This document shows, one piece after another, positions 44,810 to 54,135 of a stretch of DNA of 64,000 nt. The first letter of the stretch is position 1; each line of letters starts with the position of its first letter. Source of the DNA: Acinetobacter lwoffii (GTDB lineage Bacteria; Pseudomonadota; Gammaproteobacteria; Pseudomonadales; Moraxellaceae). The stretch spans positions 1 through 64,000 of the forward strand of contig NZ_JALJVC010000006.1 of NCBI RefSeq assembly GCF_022967985.1, given 5' to 3'. The translations under genes and the position numbers were made by a program. The notes beneath the pieces are model-generated. The model did no database searches. It worked only from the letters and a program-made list of their open reading frames with translations, and was not told the origin of the DNA.

Positions 44810-45871
44810 ATGAGTGATGAAAATAATTTAGCGATTCGGGTCGCAGGAGGTCTGGGCATTATCAGCCTGGACCGCACTAGCCATTTAAATGCCTTAACCC
44901 TGGCGATGATTCAGGGCATTCAGGCGCAACTCGATCAGTGGCTGCATGAACCACAGGTACAAGCGGTTCTGATCAATTCCAACAGTCCCAAGGCGTTCTG
45001 TGCCGGAGGAGATATCCGCTATCTATATGACAGCTATCAGGCCGGCAATACCCAATATCAGGATTTTTTTGCCACTGAATATAAGATGCTGAGCACCTTG
45101 CGTAATTTTCCAAAGGCCGTGATCGTGATGATGGATGGCTATGTACTGGGCGGAGGCTTTGGATTGGCTCAAGCCTGTCATATCAAAGTTACGAGTGAAA
45201 AATCACGTTTTGCCATGCCAGAAACTGCGATTGGTTTTTTCCCCGATGTCGGTGCTACCCATTTTCTGTCCCGACTGGATGAAGTCGGTGTCTATATGGC
45301 ATTGACTGGTGAGCAAATCAGTAGCAGTGATGCGCTGTATCTGGATCTGGTGGATTATCATGTGCCGAGTGAGCGTTTTGCTGAACTGGAAGCAGCATTG
45401 ATTGCAGCACCGGTATTAAACCCGATTGAGATTCAAAAGATCATTAGTTCCTATATTACGCATCCGGTAGAAAGCGAGCTGCAAAAACGTGCAGATCTGA
45501 TTAATCAGCATTTTGGCTATCAACACCTGGAGGAGATTGAACAGAGTCTTGCTCATGCAAGTAACACAACTGATCAGGAATGGGCCAATAAAATGCTGGC
45601 AATTTTGCAGCAGCGTCCGGTCATGGCAAAACAGACCAGTCTGAAGTTACAGCAAGCTGGACAGAATTTGTCGCTGGAAAAATGCATGCAGCTAGAAAGG
45701 GATTTGCAAGATATCTGGTTAGAGCAGGGCGACTTTATTGAAGGGGTTCGTGCGCTGATTATTGATAAAGACAAAAATCCGCAGTGGCGAACCGAGAATG
45801 CAAAATTTGAAAAGACCTTGCAAAAGATCTGGCCAGCCTGGACTCAGCAGCGTATCGAAAATATTACTTAA
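44810..45871 (+). CDS. 3-hydroxyisobutyryl-CoA hydrolase
   Basis: Thioester hydrolysis of 3-hydroxyisobutyryl-CoA to 3-hydroxyisobutyrate, supplying MmsB. The 353-aa length is longer than ordinary hydratases and typical of HIBCH. FCAGGDIRYLYDSYQAGN near residue 63, YVLGGGFGLAQACH near 110 and MPETAIGFFPDVGATHFLSRL near 133 are the hydrolase-branch signatures. It closes the valine operon, after which a long perfect hairpin follows. Confidence 0.9.
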   Translation: MSDENNLAIRVAGGLGIISLDRTSHLNALTLAMIQGIQAQLDQWLHEPQVQAVLINSNSPKAFCAGGDIRYLYDSYQAGNTQYQDFFATEYKMLSTLRNFPKAVIVMMDGYVLGGGFGLAQACHIKVTSEKSRFAMPETAIGFFPDVGATHFLSRLDEVGVYMALTGEQISSSDALYLDLVDYHVPSERFAELEAALIAAPVLNPIEIQKIISSYITHPVESELQKRADLINQHFGYQHLEEIEQSLAHASNTTDQEWANKMLAILQQRPVMAKQTSLKLQQAGQNLSLEKCMQLERDLQDIWLEQGDFIEGVRALIIDKDKNPQWRTENAKFEKTLQKIWPAWTQQRIENIT

Positions 45872-45882
45872 AGCTGATGGTA

Positions 45883-45917
45883 AAAGACCCTCTATAATTT
45901 AATTATAGAGGGTCTTT
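45883..45917. terminator. Strong bidirectional terminator after valine operon
   Basis: Perfect 17-bp inverted repeat (45883-45899 with 45901-45917, outer arm AAAGACCCTC) with a minimal loop. It lies between the operon and the small minus-strand gene and can work in both directions. Confidence 0.9.
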
Positions 45918-45953
45918 GTATCTGTCCCATACTTTCATCGACATGAATTCTAT

Positions 45954-46124
45954 TTAGGGGGACGTTTTCTTTTTCTTGCCGCCACCATCTTGTTTGTTGA
46001 CCGTTGACCAGGCAATACGTTCGGCTTCTTCCTCAGAACGACCACGTTCTTTTTCGCTTTCTTCAATATGTTCAGCCTGCCGTTTCTGTTTATCGGTATA
46101 GGCTGATTTTTCACCTCTAGGCAT
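45954..46124 (-). CDS. Small basic protein of the plasmid-stabilisation-like family (56 aa)
   Basis: A 56-residue highly charged protein that starts MPRGEKSAYTDKQKRQAEHI, continues with an EERGRSEEEAERIAW-like segment and ends in GGGKKKKTSP. I recognise this type of small conserved protein, often annotated as plasmid stabilisation protein or hypothetical, in many Proteobacteria. GAGGA lies about 7 bp upstream of the start at 46124. The frame differs from a longer spurious frame over the same stretch. No molecular function is established that I know of. Its charge suggests nucleic-acid or stress association, which is inference. Confidence 0.75.
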   Translation of the reverse strand: MPRGEKSAYTDKQKRQAEHIEESEKERGRSEEEAERIAWSTVNKQDGGGKKKKTSP

Positions 46125-46295
46125 CTTAATATCCTCATCAGGTTTGGCTGAAATTACTATAACAAGAGCTTACTTTTGCGAGGGTAAGTATTTGTTGGAA
46201 ACATTTTATAAAAACAATTTTTTTTAAATATGAAAATCCAAAGATTAAATAGATGAAGATAACGGTCAGCTAGAACTGCTATCTTCTGTGCCAGA

Positions 46296-47168
46296 TTAGC
46301 CGTTAATAATACTGCCGCCATTCACATGAATCACCTGACCTGAAATATAACTGGCTTCTTCACTGGCCAGAAATAAATACGCCGGTGCTACTTCACTTGG
46401 CTGGCCCATGCGGCCCATTGGGGTACTTTTACCAAAATCTTTAAGCTGATCGGAATCAAAACTGCTCGGAATCAATGGTGTCCAGATTGGACCTGGCGCG
46501 ACTCCATTGACACGAATGCCGGTTTTATTTTTCAATAAATTGGTGGAAAGGCTTCGGGTAAATGTGGTGATGGCACCTTTGGTACTTGCATAGTCAATCA
46601 ACTGGTCATGTCCGTGATAACTGGTAATACTGGTGGTATTGATAATGCTGTCACCTGCTTGCATATGCGGAATCACCGCCTGAGTCAGGTGGAACATCGA
46701 CAGAATATTAACATTAAATGTTTTAAGTAATTGCTCGGGCGAGATATCGGCAATACTTTCTTGAGGGTATTGAACCCCGGCATTATTGACCAGAATATTA
46801 ATCGTTTTAAATTCCTGAAGGGTCTTTTCCACCATTTTCTTGATTTCATCTTGATCTTGTAAATCACATTGAATCAGCAGACAACAGCGGCCTTCATCTT
46901 CCACCATTTTTTTGGTGTCCCGTGCATCCTGATCTTCATCCAGATAGCAAATGGCGATATCTGCACCTTCGCGGGCAAATAAGACCGATACAGAACGGCC
47001 AATCCCGCTATCACCACCGGTAATCAAGGCAACTTTGCCTTTTAATTTTTCACTGCCTTTATAATGCGGTTTAATAATTTCCGGTGCAGGGTCCATTTTG
47101 GTTTGCACACCCGGTTGATGGTCTTGTGTTTCAGTTGAAGCTGGGGTTTCAGGATAATGATTCATATC
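46296..47168 (-). CDS. SDR-family oxidoreductase (YghA/glucose-dehydrogenase-like)
   Basis: A 290-aa NAD(P)-dependent short-chain dehydrogenase with an extended N-terminus. LITGGDSGIGRSVSVLFAREG near residue 47 is the cofactor motif, NNAG lies near 127, and the catalytic YASTKGAITTF near 198 with NTTSITSYHGHD before it. The C-terminal YISGQVIHVNGG is typical. I choose ATG 47168 because GGAAAAG precedes it; the upstream ATG at 47195 has no ribosome site. The N-terminal PETPASTETQDHQPGVQTKMDPAP stretch is typical of the YghA branch found near stress genes. It is not linked to neighbours. Confidence 0.83.
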   Translation of the reverse strand, partial: DMNHYPETPASTETQDHQPGVQTKMDPAPEIIKPHYKGSEKLKGKVALITGGDSGIGRSVSVLFAREGADIAICYLDEDQDARDTKKMVEDEGRCCLLIQCDLQDQDEIKKMVEKTLQEFKTINILVNNAGVQYPQESIADISPEQLLKTFNVNILSMFHLTQAVIPHMQAGDSIINTTSITSYHGHDQLIDYASTKGAITTFTRSLSTNLLKNKTGIRVNGVAPGPIWTPLIPSSFDSDQLKDFGKSTPMGRMGQPSEVAPAYLFLASEEASYISGQVIHVNGGSIING

Positions 47169-47462
47169 TTTTCCAATTCCAATGATTGTGGCCATATAAG
47201 AAAAAATATATTAGAAGCTTTTGGGCAAAATGAGGCTGGACTCAACATTTCATAACAGAATGTATTCGAGATTTATCAATTATTCGTTGAAACGGATCAG
47301 GTTGAGCAACCAGAACAGAAAAAGCTGATGAAACAGCTTCTGGCTACACTTTGATAGCTGAGGTGGTCTTGAAAGGTGAAATTTGATTAGGAAAGGTGAG
47401 GTATCAACGGAGATTTAAAATCTAGACATACATAAGCATCTCTTTCTGGAAATATATAAGAA

Positions 47463-47490
47463 AAATGGAGAGCTTGCTAACTCTCCATTT
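47463..47490 (-). terminator. Rho-independent terminator of the GABA permease gene
   Basis: A 10-bp stem (47463-47472 with 47481-47490, arm AAATGGAGAG) with T-rich sequence after it on the minus strand. Confidence 0.82.
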
Positions 47491-47534
47491 ATTTATTCAT
47501 TCTGATGTGTTTAAAAAATTTCTATAGAAATAAA

Positions 47535-48989
47535 TTAAAGATTATCACTTAAATTAATTCTGGCCTGTGCTGCCTTTTCCTTTTTGGCTGAGGCTTTACC
47601 CCAGTTAAACTTTTGTGCACAGATGCCTAAGCCCACAATAAATAATGCAAGCACACTGGTATAAACCACTTCTTTAAAATAGGTTCCTTCAATAATCATG
47701 GTAATTAAAGCGCCGACAATAAAGATAATGACCAGATAAGTGAGCCATGGGAATAACCACATCTTGAATGGAATATTTTGTCCTTCAGCTTCCAGTTTTT
47801 TACGTAACTTAAGCTGAGAAATGGCAATAGCAAGATAGACATATAAAGATACGGTACCAGTCGCTAACATCAAGACATCATAAATATTCATACTTTCGGT
47901 GGCAGTCAGATAAATCGCCACGAAAGAAAACAGGCTTGAAAAGATGACACCTACCCATGGGCTGTTATTGCGGTTGGTTAAACCGAAACTCTTTGGTGCA
48001 TCTCCACGTTTCGAGAGGGAATAGACCATGCGTGAACAGGTATAAAGTGCGGAGTTAAAGCAGCTACATACCGAGGTGAGCACGACAAAATTAACAATAT
48101 GGCGTGCTTCTGGAATACCGAGTGCAGTAAGCGCTACGCTATACGTACCCCAGGTCGGATCTTTCAATAAAGGATTATTGTGTGGAATCAGGCAAACCGT
48201 AATCAACATTGAACCGACATAGAATAAAATGATACGCCATACAATTGAATTAGCGGCCTTACGAATTTCCTTGGCTGGATCTTTGGTTTCAGCTGCTGCT
48301 ACGGTGACAATCTCTGCTCCCATATAAGCAAACATTACACCCAATAAGGCCGTGATCACCGATGAAAACCCATTAGGCATAAAGCCTTGAGCGGTTAGAT
48401 GAGTTGTACCACCGAGCATAGAGGCATCGCCCCAAGGCCACAGGTGCATCACGGCCAAACTACCAAACACCAGAAACAGTACAATGGCAATAACTTTGAT
48501 CAGGGCAAACCAGAACTCGAATTCACCAAAGTTTTTTACGTCACGGAGATTAATCCAGACCAGTGCTACAGTGACCAGAAGCATATAGCCCCAGATCGGG
48601 ATAAATGGAAACCAGCTATTTAGGATTTTCCCGGCAACAAAGGCTTCCCAGCCCATGAGCAACGTCCAGAAAGACCAGTATAACCAGCCGATAGAAAATC
48701 CAGCCCAGCGCCCGATTCCACGATCCGCATAGGTTGAAAATGAACCACTGTCGGGATTCAGTACCGCCATTTCTCCCAGCATACGCATGATGAGTAAAAC
48801 TAATATTCCACCTAGAGTATAGGCAATGAGTGCAGCCGGTCCTGCAGAATAGATGACATTACCGGAGCCGACAAAGAGTGCTCCACCAATGACACCGGCA
48901 ATTGAAATCATGGTGAGATGGCGTGATTTAAGTCCGTTTTTTAAGCCGTTTGATGATTCGGAATTGGAGAAATGTTGATGTTCTGCCAT
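47535..48989 (-). CDS. gabP: GABA permease, APC superfamily
   Basis: Inner-membrane uptake of 4-aminobutyrate, probably with protons. The 484-aa protein has about twelve hydrophobic segments. The amino-acid permease signature is present at the N-terminus: LTMISIAGVIGGALFVGSG, then GEMAVLNPDSGSFSTYADRGIGRWAGF near residue 75, and GAEIVTVAAAETKDPAKEIRKA near 220. It lies beside gabT/gabD and the MocR regulator, and its promoter holds the same direct-repeat operator as gabT. Related permeases carry proline or phenylalanine, so the GABA assignment leans partly on context. Confidence 0.85.
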   Translation of the reverse strand: MAEHQHFSNSESSNGLKNGLKSRHLTMISIAGVIGGALFVGSGNVIYSAGPAALIAYTLGGILVLLIMRMLGEMAVLNPDSGSFSTYADRGIGRWAGFSIGWLYWSFWTLLMGWEAFVAGKILNSWFPFIPIWGYMLLVTVALVWINLRDVKNFGEFEFWFALIKVIAIVLFLVFGSLAVMHLWPWGDASMLGGTTHLTAQGFMPNGFSSVITALLGVMFAYMGAEIVTVAAAETKDPAKEIRKAANSIVWRIILFYVGSMLITVCLIPHNNPLLKDPTWGTYSVALTALGIPEARHIVNFVVLTSVCSCFNSALYTCSRMVYSLSKRGDAPKSFGLTNRNNSPWVGVIFSSLFSFVAIYLTATESMNIYDVLMLATGTVSLYVYLAIAISQLKLRKKLEAEGQNIPFKMWLFPWLTYLVIIFIVGALITMIIEGTYFKEVVYTSVLALFIVGLGICAQKFNWGKASAKKEKAAQARINLSDNL

Positions 48990-49406
48990 ATAATTTCCCT
49001 TAATATCAATAGCGTAGCGGCAATAAAATTCCTTATTTGGCTTACGCTATCTTATCCTTTGAAACTGTAACCGAATTCATCAGTGCTTGACCAATATTAA
49101 GTTAATCTTAATAAAATGAATCCTTGTAGCCCTATAGACAGGATCACACTTTGATTAAAGTACGGTTACATGCTGTTCATGTATGCAGTTAATTTCTCTT
49201 TTTTGTTGTAAAGTGACGAGAGCCATTTTTGAGCAATTCAAAGGAGCCAATTGGCTTAAGAGATAAAAAATATAAGCAGGCCATATTTACAGAAAAATAA
49301 ATCCTACCTAAAATATCAGGCTAAAAGCAGGTTTACGTTCCCTTTAAAAATAAATTAAAAGCTTTTTGATTTTAAAAATATAATTGTATTGATCCCTGAG
49401 TTTTTA
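48990..49406. other. Intergenic between gabP and mocR
   Basis: About 415 bp without a gene. It contains the putative MocR operator at 49218-49250 for gabP. The part next to the mocR stop (49330-49406) is AT-rich with no clear terminator. Confidence 0.5.
49218..49250 (-). promoter_or_regulatory. Putative MocR operator of gabP
   Basis: Read on the minus strand, ATTGGCTCC and AATGGCTCTCG lie in direct repeat, with the GGCTC cores exactly 24 bp apart. The central sequence also nearly equals that of the gabT site at 52708-52742. It lies about 230 bp upstream of the gabP start. Confidence 0.65.
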
Positions 49407-50909
49407 CTAAGTTAAAGTGCGGATCCCATGCTCGCGCAAGCACTTTAACAATATCCCGAAAGCCACCAGAATTTCCTGTTCACTCACACAGGCAAAGCCC
49501 AGTAATAATCCTTTCTGCCGGGTGGAATAATGTTTGGTATAGTATTGCGATAAGGCTCTGACCTTGATTCCCAGTTCAAGCGCTTTGGATGCAATCAAGA
49601 CATCATCACTGCTGCTCGGCAATTTTAAAATTAGATGCAAACCGGCGGCGGTATTGTATTCATGCAGAAAATCTTCACCTAAATGTCGGCGAATCAGATC
49701 AATTAAAAAAGCGTGGCGTTTGCCATACAATAAACGCATCCGTCGGATATGCGCTTCATAATGTCCTTCACGGATAAATTCAGCCAGTGTTTGCTGATCG
49801 ATTAAGTGACCACCACGATAAAGTTCCGAGGCTACAATTCGCAACGAAGAAAAGAGCTGTTTTGGTACCACTAAATAGCCAATACGCAGGGCCGGATAAA
49901 TGGTCTTACTAAATGTCCCCATATAAATCACCGGAGAATCCGGCTCTAAACCTTGTAAAGAAGGATAGGGCTGGCCCGAGAACCTGAACTCGCTGTCATA
50001 ATCATCTTCAACAATCCAGCTATTATGCTGGCGTGCGAGTGCAATTAACTGTTTGCGCCGTTCTAAACTTAAGTGTGAACCTAAAGGATATTGATGCGAC
50101 GGCGTCACAAAAATCAGCTTAGGCGGTTTTTTGGGATGTAGATCGGGGATAATCCCTTCCTGATCGACCGGTAAGGAACGCAGATTCACACCATTAATTC
50201 GTAAAATATTACGCGCACCCCAATAAGCCGGATCTTCGATCCATACTTCATCGCCTATATCGCTTAAAGTACGTGAGACTAAGTCAATTGCCTGATGGGT
50301 GCCTTCGGTAATAATGATCTGATCAGCATCGCACTGCACTGAACGGGCAATTTTCAGATATTCCGCCAGCTCCTGACGCAGTTCCAGGGAGCCACCGGCA
50401 TTGCTGTAAATCAGGTTATTAACTTGAGGTTCACGGCTCAAACGCGTTTGGATTTTGCTGAAAATATGATGCGGAAATTCGGTTACATCGGGTGCGCCCG
50501 GTACAAAGGCTCCCCATTGATAAGGCGAGGCCGCGGAATAGCCGAGCAAGTAGGAACCGCGTTGCGACAGATTGTAATTTTGCTGTGCTTTTTTTTCTGC
50601 AACGGCAGGAGAATTCTGTTCTACCTTCACCAAAAAGGACTCAGGTAATTTCTCTACTACCCAGGTGCCTTGACCGGTACGGGCATCAACATAACCCTGT
50701 GCCTGTAATTGTTCATAGGCATTTAAAACCGTATTACGCGATACCTGAATTTCTTTGGCCAGATCACGTGATGCAGGCAAGCGGGTTTTGGGAGCCAATA
50801 CGCTATCAATAATCGCGTTACGCAAGCAGCGGAACAGGCGCATCTGTAATGTTCCTGTGACATCTTGCTGCAATCGCTGCAGTAAATAATCTCCAAGCAA
50901 GCTACGCAA
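49407..50909 (-). CDS. gabR: MocR/GabR-type regulator (GntR HTH fused to aminotransferase domain)
   Basis: A 500-aa PLP-dependent transcription factor. An N-terminal GntR winged helix (about 18-90; RLPASRDLAKEIQVSRNTVLNAYEQLQAQGY) is fused to a class I aminotransferase fold (about 130-490), where GTFSKTIYPALRIGY carries the PLP lysine near residue 305. Proteins of this class bind PLP and GABA. The start is TTG at 50909, supported by TAGGAGAG at about 50917-50924; no ATG is available in frame upstream. The upstream half of a direct-repeat operator overlaps this ribosome site. Its position between gabP and gdh/gabTD makes it the likely GABA-responsive activator. The gabR name is by role and not proven. 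Confidence 0.87.
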   Translation of the reverse strand: MRSLLGDYLLQRLQQDVTGTLQMRLFRCLRNAIIDSVLAPKTRLPASRDLAKEIQVSRNTVLNAYEQLQAQGYVDARTGQGTWVVEKLPESFLVKVEQNSPAVAEKKAQQNYNLSQRGSYLLGYSAASPYQWGAFVPGAPDVTEFPHHIFSKIQTRLSREPQVNNLIYSNAGGSLELRQELAEYLKIARSVQCDADQIIITEGTHQAIDLVSRTLSDIGDEVWIEDPAYWGARNILRINGVNLRSLPVDQEGIIPDLHPKKPPKLIFVTPSHQYPLGSHLSLERRKQLIALARQHNSWIVEDDYDSEFRFSGQPYPSLQGLEPDSPVIYMGTFSKTIYPALRIGYLVVPKQLFSSLRIVASELYRGGHLIDQQTLAEFIREGHYEAHIRRMRLLYGKRHAFLIDLIRRHLGEDFLHEYNTAAGLHLILKLPSSSDDVLIASKALELGIKVRALSQYYTKHYSTRQKGLLLGFACVSEQEILVAFGILLKCLREHGIRTLT

Positions 50910-50944
50910 TTGGCTCTCTCCTACAAATTTGAAATGGCTCTCGT
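50909..50944 (-). promoter_or_regulatory. Putative MocR operator overlapping the mocR start
   Basis: ATTGGCTCT (50909-50917) and AATGGCTCTCG (50933-50943) read in direct repeat with GGCTC cores exactly 24 bp apart. The first half covers the TTG start codon and ribosome-binding site of the regulator gene, which suggests negative autoregulation. Confidence 0.6.
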
Positions 50945-51225
50945 GAGAGCGGTATTGCTAGGTGCAAAATAGTCTGATCAGGCAGTCATTGTAAAGTGTC
51001 TTGTATGCGTTTTGATCATTTACCTGCGGCTTGAATGCGAGCATACAGGCGGGCAGGCAATATACACAGATACCGATTAAAACTAAAGCGGAAAATCTAG
51101 ACACTGATTTTGTTTGGAGCTCGCTGAACTAAGACCTGAATCAAGCAATGATTGCCATAACAGCCGAATAGAGATGTGTTGCAGCCGCCAGGACATACGA
51201 CTGCATATAACAAAAGGATCATAGA
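50945..51225. other. Leader region upstream of the glutamate/leucine dehydrogenase gene
   Basis: About 280 bp without a gene. Beyond the operator at 50909-50944 and an AAGGA ribosome site near 51212, I see no clear promoter or structure. An inverted GAGCTCGCTGAAC-rich stretch near 51117 was not convincing. Confidence 0.4.
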
Positions 51226-52509
51226 ATGAACATGATGATGAAAGGATTGACCTATACCGAGCAAGGTACAACGGCCTGGAACAATTATCTTAAGCAACTG
51301 GATAAAGTAGCGCCTTATCTGGGTGAGCTGAGTGAACGACTGGACATGCTGCGACGCCCAAAGCGCAGTTTGATTGTCGATGTTCCGGTCATCATGGATG
51401 ATGGTACGGTTCAGCATTTTGAAGGCTATCGTGTTCAGCACAATTTAACTCGCGGTCCAGGCAAAGGCGGCGTGCGTTTTCATCCAGATGTCAATTTAGA
51501 TGAGGTGATGGCTCTGTCGGCCTGGATGACGATCAAATGTGCTGCTCTAAATTTACCTTTTGGCGGTGCCAAAGGCGGTGTGCGAGTTGATCCGAGCCAG
51601 CTTTCCAAGCGCGAACTGGAACGCTTGACCCGACGTTATACGGCAGAAATCAATTTAATTATTGGACCGCAAAAAGATATTCCGGCGCCGGATGTTGGAA
51701 CCAATCCGCAAATCATGGCCTGGATGATGGACACGTTTTCCATGAATGCGGGTTCTACGATTACTGGTGTAGTGACCGGAAAGCCGGTTCATTTAGGGGG
51801 GTCTTTAGGCCGCAGTAAAGCCACAGGTCGTGGTGTGTTTATTAGCGGGCGTGAAGTTGCCCAGCAAATCGGTCTGGATTTAAAAGCTGCCCGGGTCTGT
51901 GTGCAGGGCTTTGGTAATGTCGGCAGTGAAGCTGCGCTGCTTTTCCAGGAAAATGGCAGCAAAGTGATCTGTGTTCAGGACCATTCTGCCACCCTGTATC
52001 AGGAACAGGGAATTGATATTAAAAAGCTGCTTGAATACTCCAATACCCACCATAAAATTCAGGGATTTTCTGCCAGCGATGAAATTTCTGCATCAGATTT
52101 CTGGAGCATTCCTGCCGAAGTCTTTATTCCGGCAGCGTTGGAAGGTGTGATTAATACTCAGGTCGCGCAAAATATTCAGGCCAAAATGATTCTGGAAGGT
52201 GCCAATGGTCCCACTTTGACTGAAGCGGATGAAATTCTGAGTGAGCGTCATATTACGGTGGTGCCAGACGTGATCTGCAATGCGGGTGGCGTGACGGTCA
52301 GCTATTTTGAATGGGTTCAGGATTTGGCCAGCTACTTCTGGACTGAGGAAGAGATTAACCAGCGTATGGATGCCAGCATGAAAAATGCGGTACAGGATGT
52401 ATGGCAAAAAGCAGTTCAGGCCGGATGTTCTTTGCGTACAGCCGCTTATATTCTGGCTTGTGAACGTATTTTAATGGCACGTCAGGAACGAGGGATCTAT
52501 CCGGGTTAA
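51226..52509 (+). CDS. Glu/Leu/Phe/Val dehydrogenase family protein (glutamate dehydrogenase-like)
   Basis: NAD(P)-dependent oxidative deamination of an amino acid, most likely glutamate. The 427-aa protein has the dimerisation/substrate domain with [14 protein letters not shown] near residue 78 and the catalytic lysine in [13 protein letters not shown] near 112, then [19 protein letters not shown] near 150, and the C-terminal Rossmann domain [17 protein letters not shown] near 225. AAGGA precedes the start. It lies between mocR and gabT with a terminator after it. Co-location suggests that it recycles the glutamate made by GABA transaminase to 2-oxoglutarate; this is inference. Confidence 0.87.
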   Translation: MNMMMKGLTYTEQGTTAWNNYLKQLDKVAPYLGELSERLDMLRRPKRSLIVDVPVIMDDGTVQHFEGYRVQHNLTRGPGKGGVRFHPDVNLDEVMALSAWMTIKCAALNLPFGGAKGGVRVDPSQLSKRELERLTRRYTAEINLIIGPQKDIPAPDVGTNPQIMAWMMDTFSMNAGSTITGVVTGKPVHLGGSLGRSKATGRGVFISGREVAQQIGLDLKAARVCVQGFGNVGSEAALLFQENGSKVICVQDHSATLYQEQGIDIKKLLEYSNTHHKIQGFSASDEISASDFWSIPAEVFIPAALEGVINTQVAQNIQAKMILEGANGPTLTEADEILSERHITVVPDVICNAGGVTVSYFEWVQDLASYFWTEEEINQRMDASMKNAVQDVWQKAVQAGCSLRTAAYILACERILMARQERGIYPG

Positions 52510-52596
52510 GCGAAGTTTTTGCAAGATGGATTAATTGATTAAACTGACTGGATTTAATCCATGATGACCTATCGTAAATTTTTGCAATGGATTTTT

Positions 52597-52635
52597 AAAT
52601 TGGCTTCTTTATTTAAAAAGGAGCCAATTTTTATT
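52597..52635 (+). terminator. Terminator after glutamate dehydrogenase
   Basis: A 14-bp stem with one G-T pair (52597-52610 with 52617-52630, six-base loop) followed by T-rich sequence. The right arm, read on the minus strand, contains AATTGGCTCCTTT, the same 13 bases as the gabT operator. Confidence 0.78.
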
Positions 52636-52707
52636 AAAAATATAAATAACTGTTTATAAATAAAATAATTTTATATTTTGACTATTTTACTCGTTTTAAA
52701 TAGATCA

Positions 52708-52742
52708 ATTGGCTCCTTTGAATTACTCAATAATGGCTCTCG
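52708..52742 (+). promoter_or_regulatory. Putative MocR operator of gabT
   Basis: ATTGGCTCC (52708-52716) and AATGGCTCTCG (52732-52742) in direct repeat, with GGCTC cores exactly 24 bp apart. It lies about 115 bp upstream of gabT, a suitable place for an activator. Confidence 0.65.
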
Positions 52743-52856
52743 TCTCATACGCATAAAAGCGCAAAATGAACAACATCAGCCAGTCTTTGGCAAATTTCTA
52801 TCCCAAGATCCGGATAGCAAAATTTACAACGTATGAATCAAGAATGAGGATACAAA

Positions 52857-54119
52857 ATGGACAGTAAACACTCAGCACTGAATGCACGTAAACAGCAGGC
52901 GACACCACGTGGTGTTGGGGTCATGTGTCAATGGTACGCAGAGAAAGCAGAAAACTCGACCATCTGGGATGCAGAAGGCAATCAATATATCGACTTTGCG
53001 GGCGGGATCGCCGTACTGAATACTGGCCATCGCCATCCTAAAATTATTGCTGCGGTCACTGAACAATTAACCAAATTTACCCATACGGCTTATCAGGTTG
53101 TACCATACGAGAGCTACGTTGCTCTGGCAGAACGTATCAATGCACGCGCTCCCATCCAGGGTGCTGCAAAAACCTCATTCTTTTCAACGGGTGCTGAAGC
53201 TGTCGAAAATGCAGTTAAAATTGCCCGTGCCCATACTGGCCGTCATGGCATTGTCACTTTTGGCAATGGTTTTCACGGCCGCTCATTTATGACGATGGCC
53301 ATGACTGGTAAAACTGCACCTTATAAACGCGACTTTGGAGTGATGCCTGGTGGTGTTTTCCATGCCCGTTATCCGGTGGAATCCAAAGGCATTAGTGTTG
53401 ATGATGCAATGCAAAGCATCGAAGATATTTTCGCAGAAGATATTGCTGCGCATGACGTAGCAGCAATTGTGCTTGAACCGGTACAAGGTGAAGGCGGTTT
53501 TAATGTGGTGCCAGCAGAATTCCTGAAACGCTTGCGTGTGCTATGCGATCAAAACGGCATTTTACTGATTGCTGATGAAGTACAGTCTGGTTTTGCGCGT
53601 ACAGGTAAACTGTTTGCGATGGATTATTATGAGACCAAGCCAGATCTGATTACGATGGCAAAGAGTCTAGGCGGCGGTTTCCCGATCTCAGGCGTGGTAG
53701 GTCGTGCTGAAGTCATGGATGCACCAAATCCAGGTGGATTGGGAGGCACTTATGCAGGTAACCCGGTTGCTGTTGCGGCTGCCCATGCGGTACTGGATAT
53801 CATTGAAGAAGAAGGTCTTTGTGAGAGAGCGAATGATCTAGGCGCAGAACTGGTTGATGTTTTACATGAACTGAAAATGTCTTCTAGCATGGTCAAAGAT
53901 ATTCGTGCACTGGGCTCAATGGTGGCGGTTGAGCTGGAAACTGCGGAACAGGCAAAAGCTGTACAAAACCATGCCATGCAAAATGGTCTGTTAATCCTGA
54001 CCTGCGGTCGTTATGGTAATGTAATCCGTTTCCTATACCCGCTCACGATTCCGGCAGAACAGTTCCGTGCGGGATTGGCTATCTTGAAACAAGGGTTTGC
54101 AATGTCTGTTGCAGCCTAA
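52857..54119 (+). CDS. gabT: 4-aminobutyrate--2-oxoglutarate aminotransferase
   Basis: PLP-dependent conversion of GABA and 2-oxoglutarate to succinate semialdehyde and glutamate. The 420-aa class III aminotransferase has GGIAVLNTGHRHP near residue 45, FFSTGAEAVENAVKIARA near 105, GFHGRSFMTMAMTGK near 140, LIADEVQSGFARTGKLFAMDYY near 240 and the PLP lysine in TMAKSLGGGFPISGV near 268. The length and motifs are standard for GabT. gabD follows 16 bp downstream, so the pair forms an operon. Confidence 0.92.
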   Translation: MDSKHSALNARKQQATPRGVGVMCQWYAEKAENSTIWDAEGNQYIDFAGGIAVLNTGHRHPKIIAAVTEQLTKFTHTAYQVVPYESYVALAERINARAPIQGAAKTSFFSTGAEAVENAVKIARAHTGRHGIVTFGNGFHGRSFMTMAMTGKTAPYKRDFGVMPGGVFHARYPVESKGISVDDAMQSIEDIFAEDIAAHDVAAIVLEPVQGEGGFNVVPAEFLKRLRVLCDQNGILLIADEVQSGFARTGKLFAMDYYETKPDLITMAKSLGGGFPISGVVGRAEVMDAPNPGGLGGTYAGNPVAVAAAHAVLDIIEEEGLCERANDLGAELVDVLHELKMSSSMVKDIRALGSMVAVELETAEQAKAVQNHAMQNGLLILTCGRYGNVIRFLYPLTIPAEQFRAGLAILKQGFAMSVAA

Positions 54120-54135
54120 TGAAAGAGTAATGATC

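Larger units (their letters stand above)
52510..52856. other. Intergenic between gdh and gabT
   Basis: About 345 bp without a gene. It holds the gdh terminator at 52597-52635 and the MocR operator of gabT at 52708-52742. The terminator arms carry the same half-site sequence as the operator. Confidence 0.6.
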
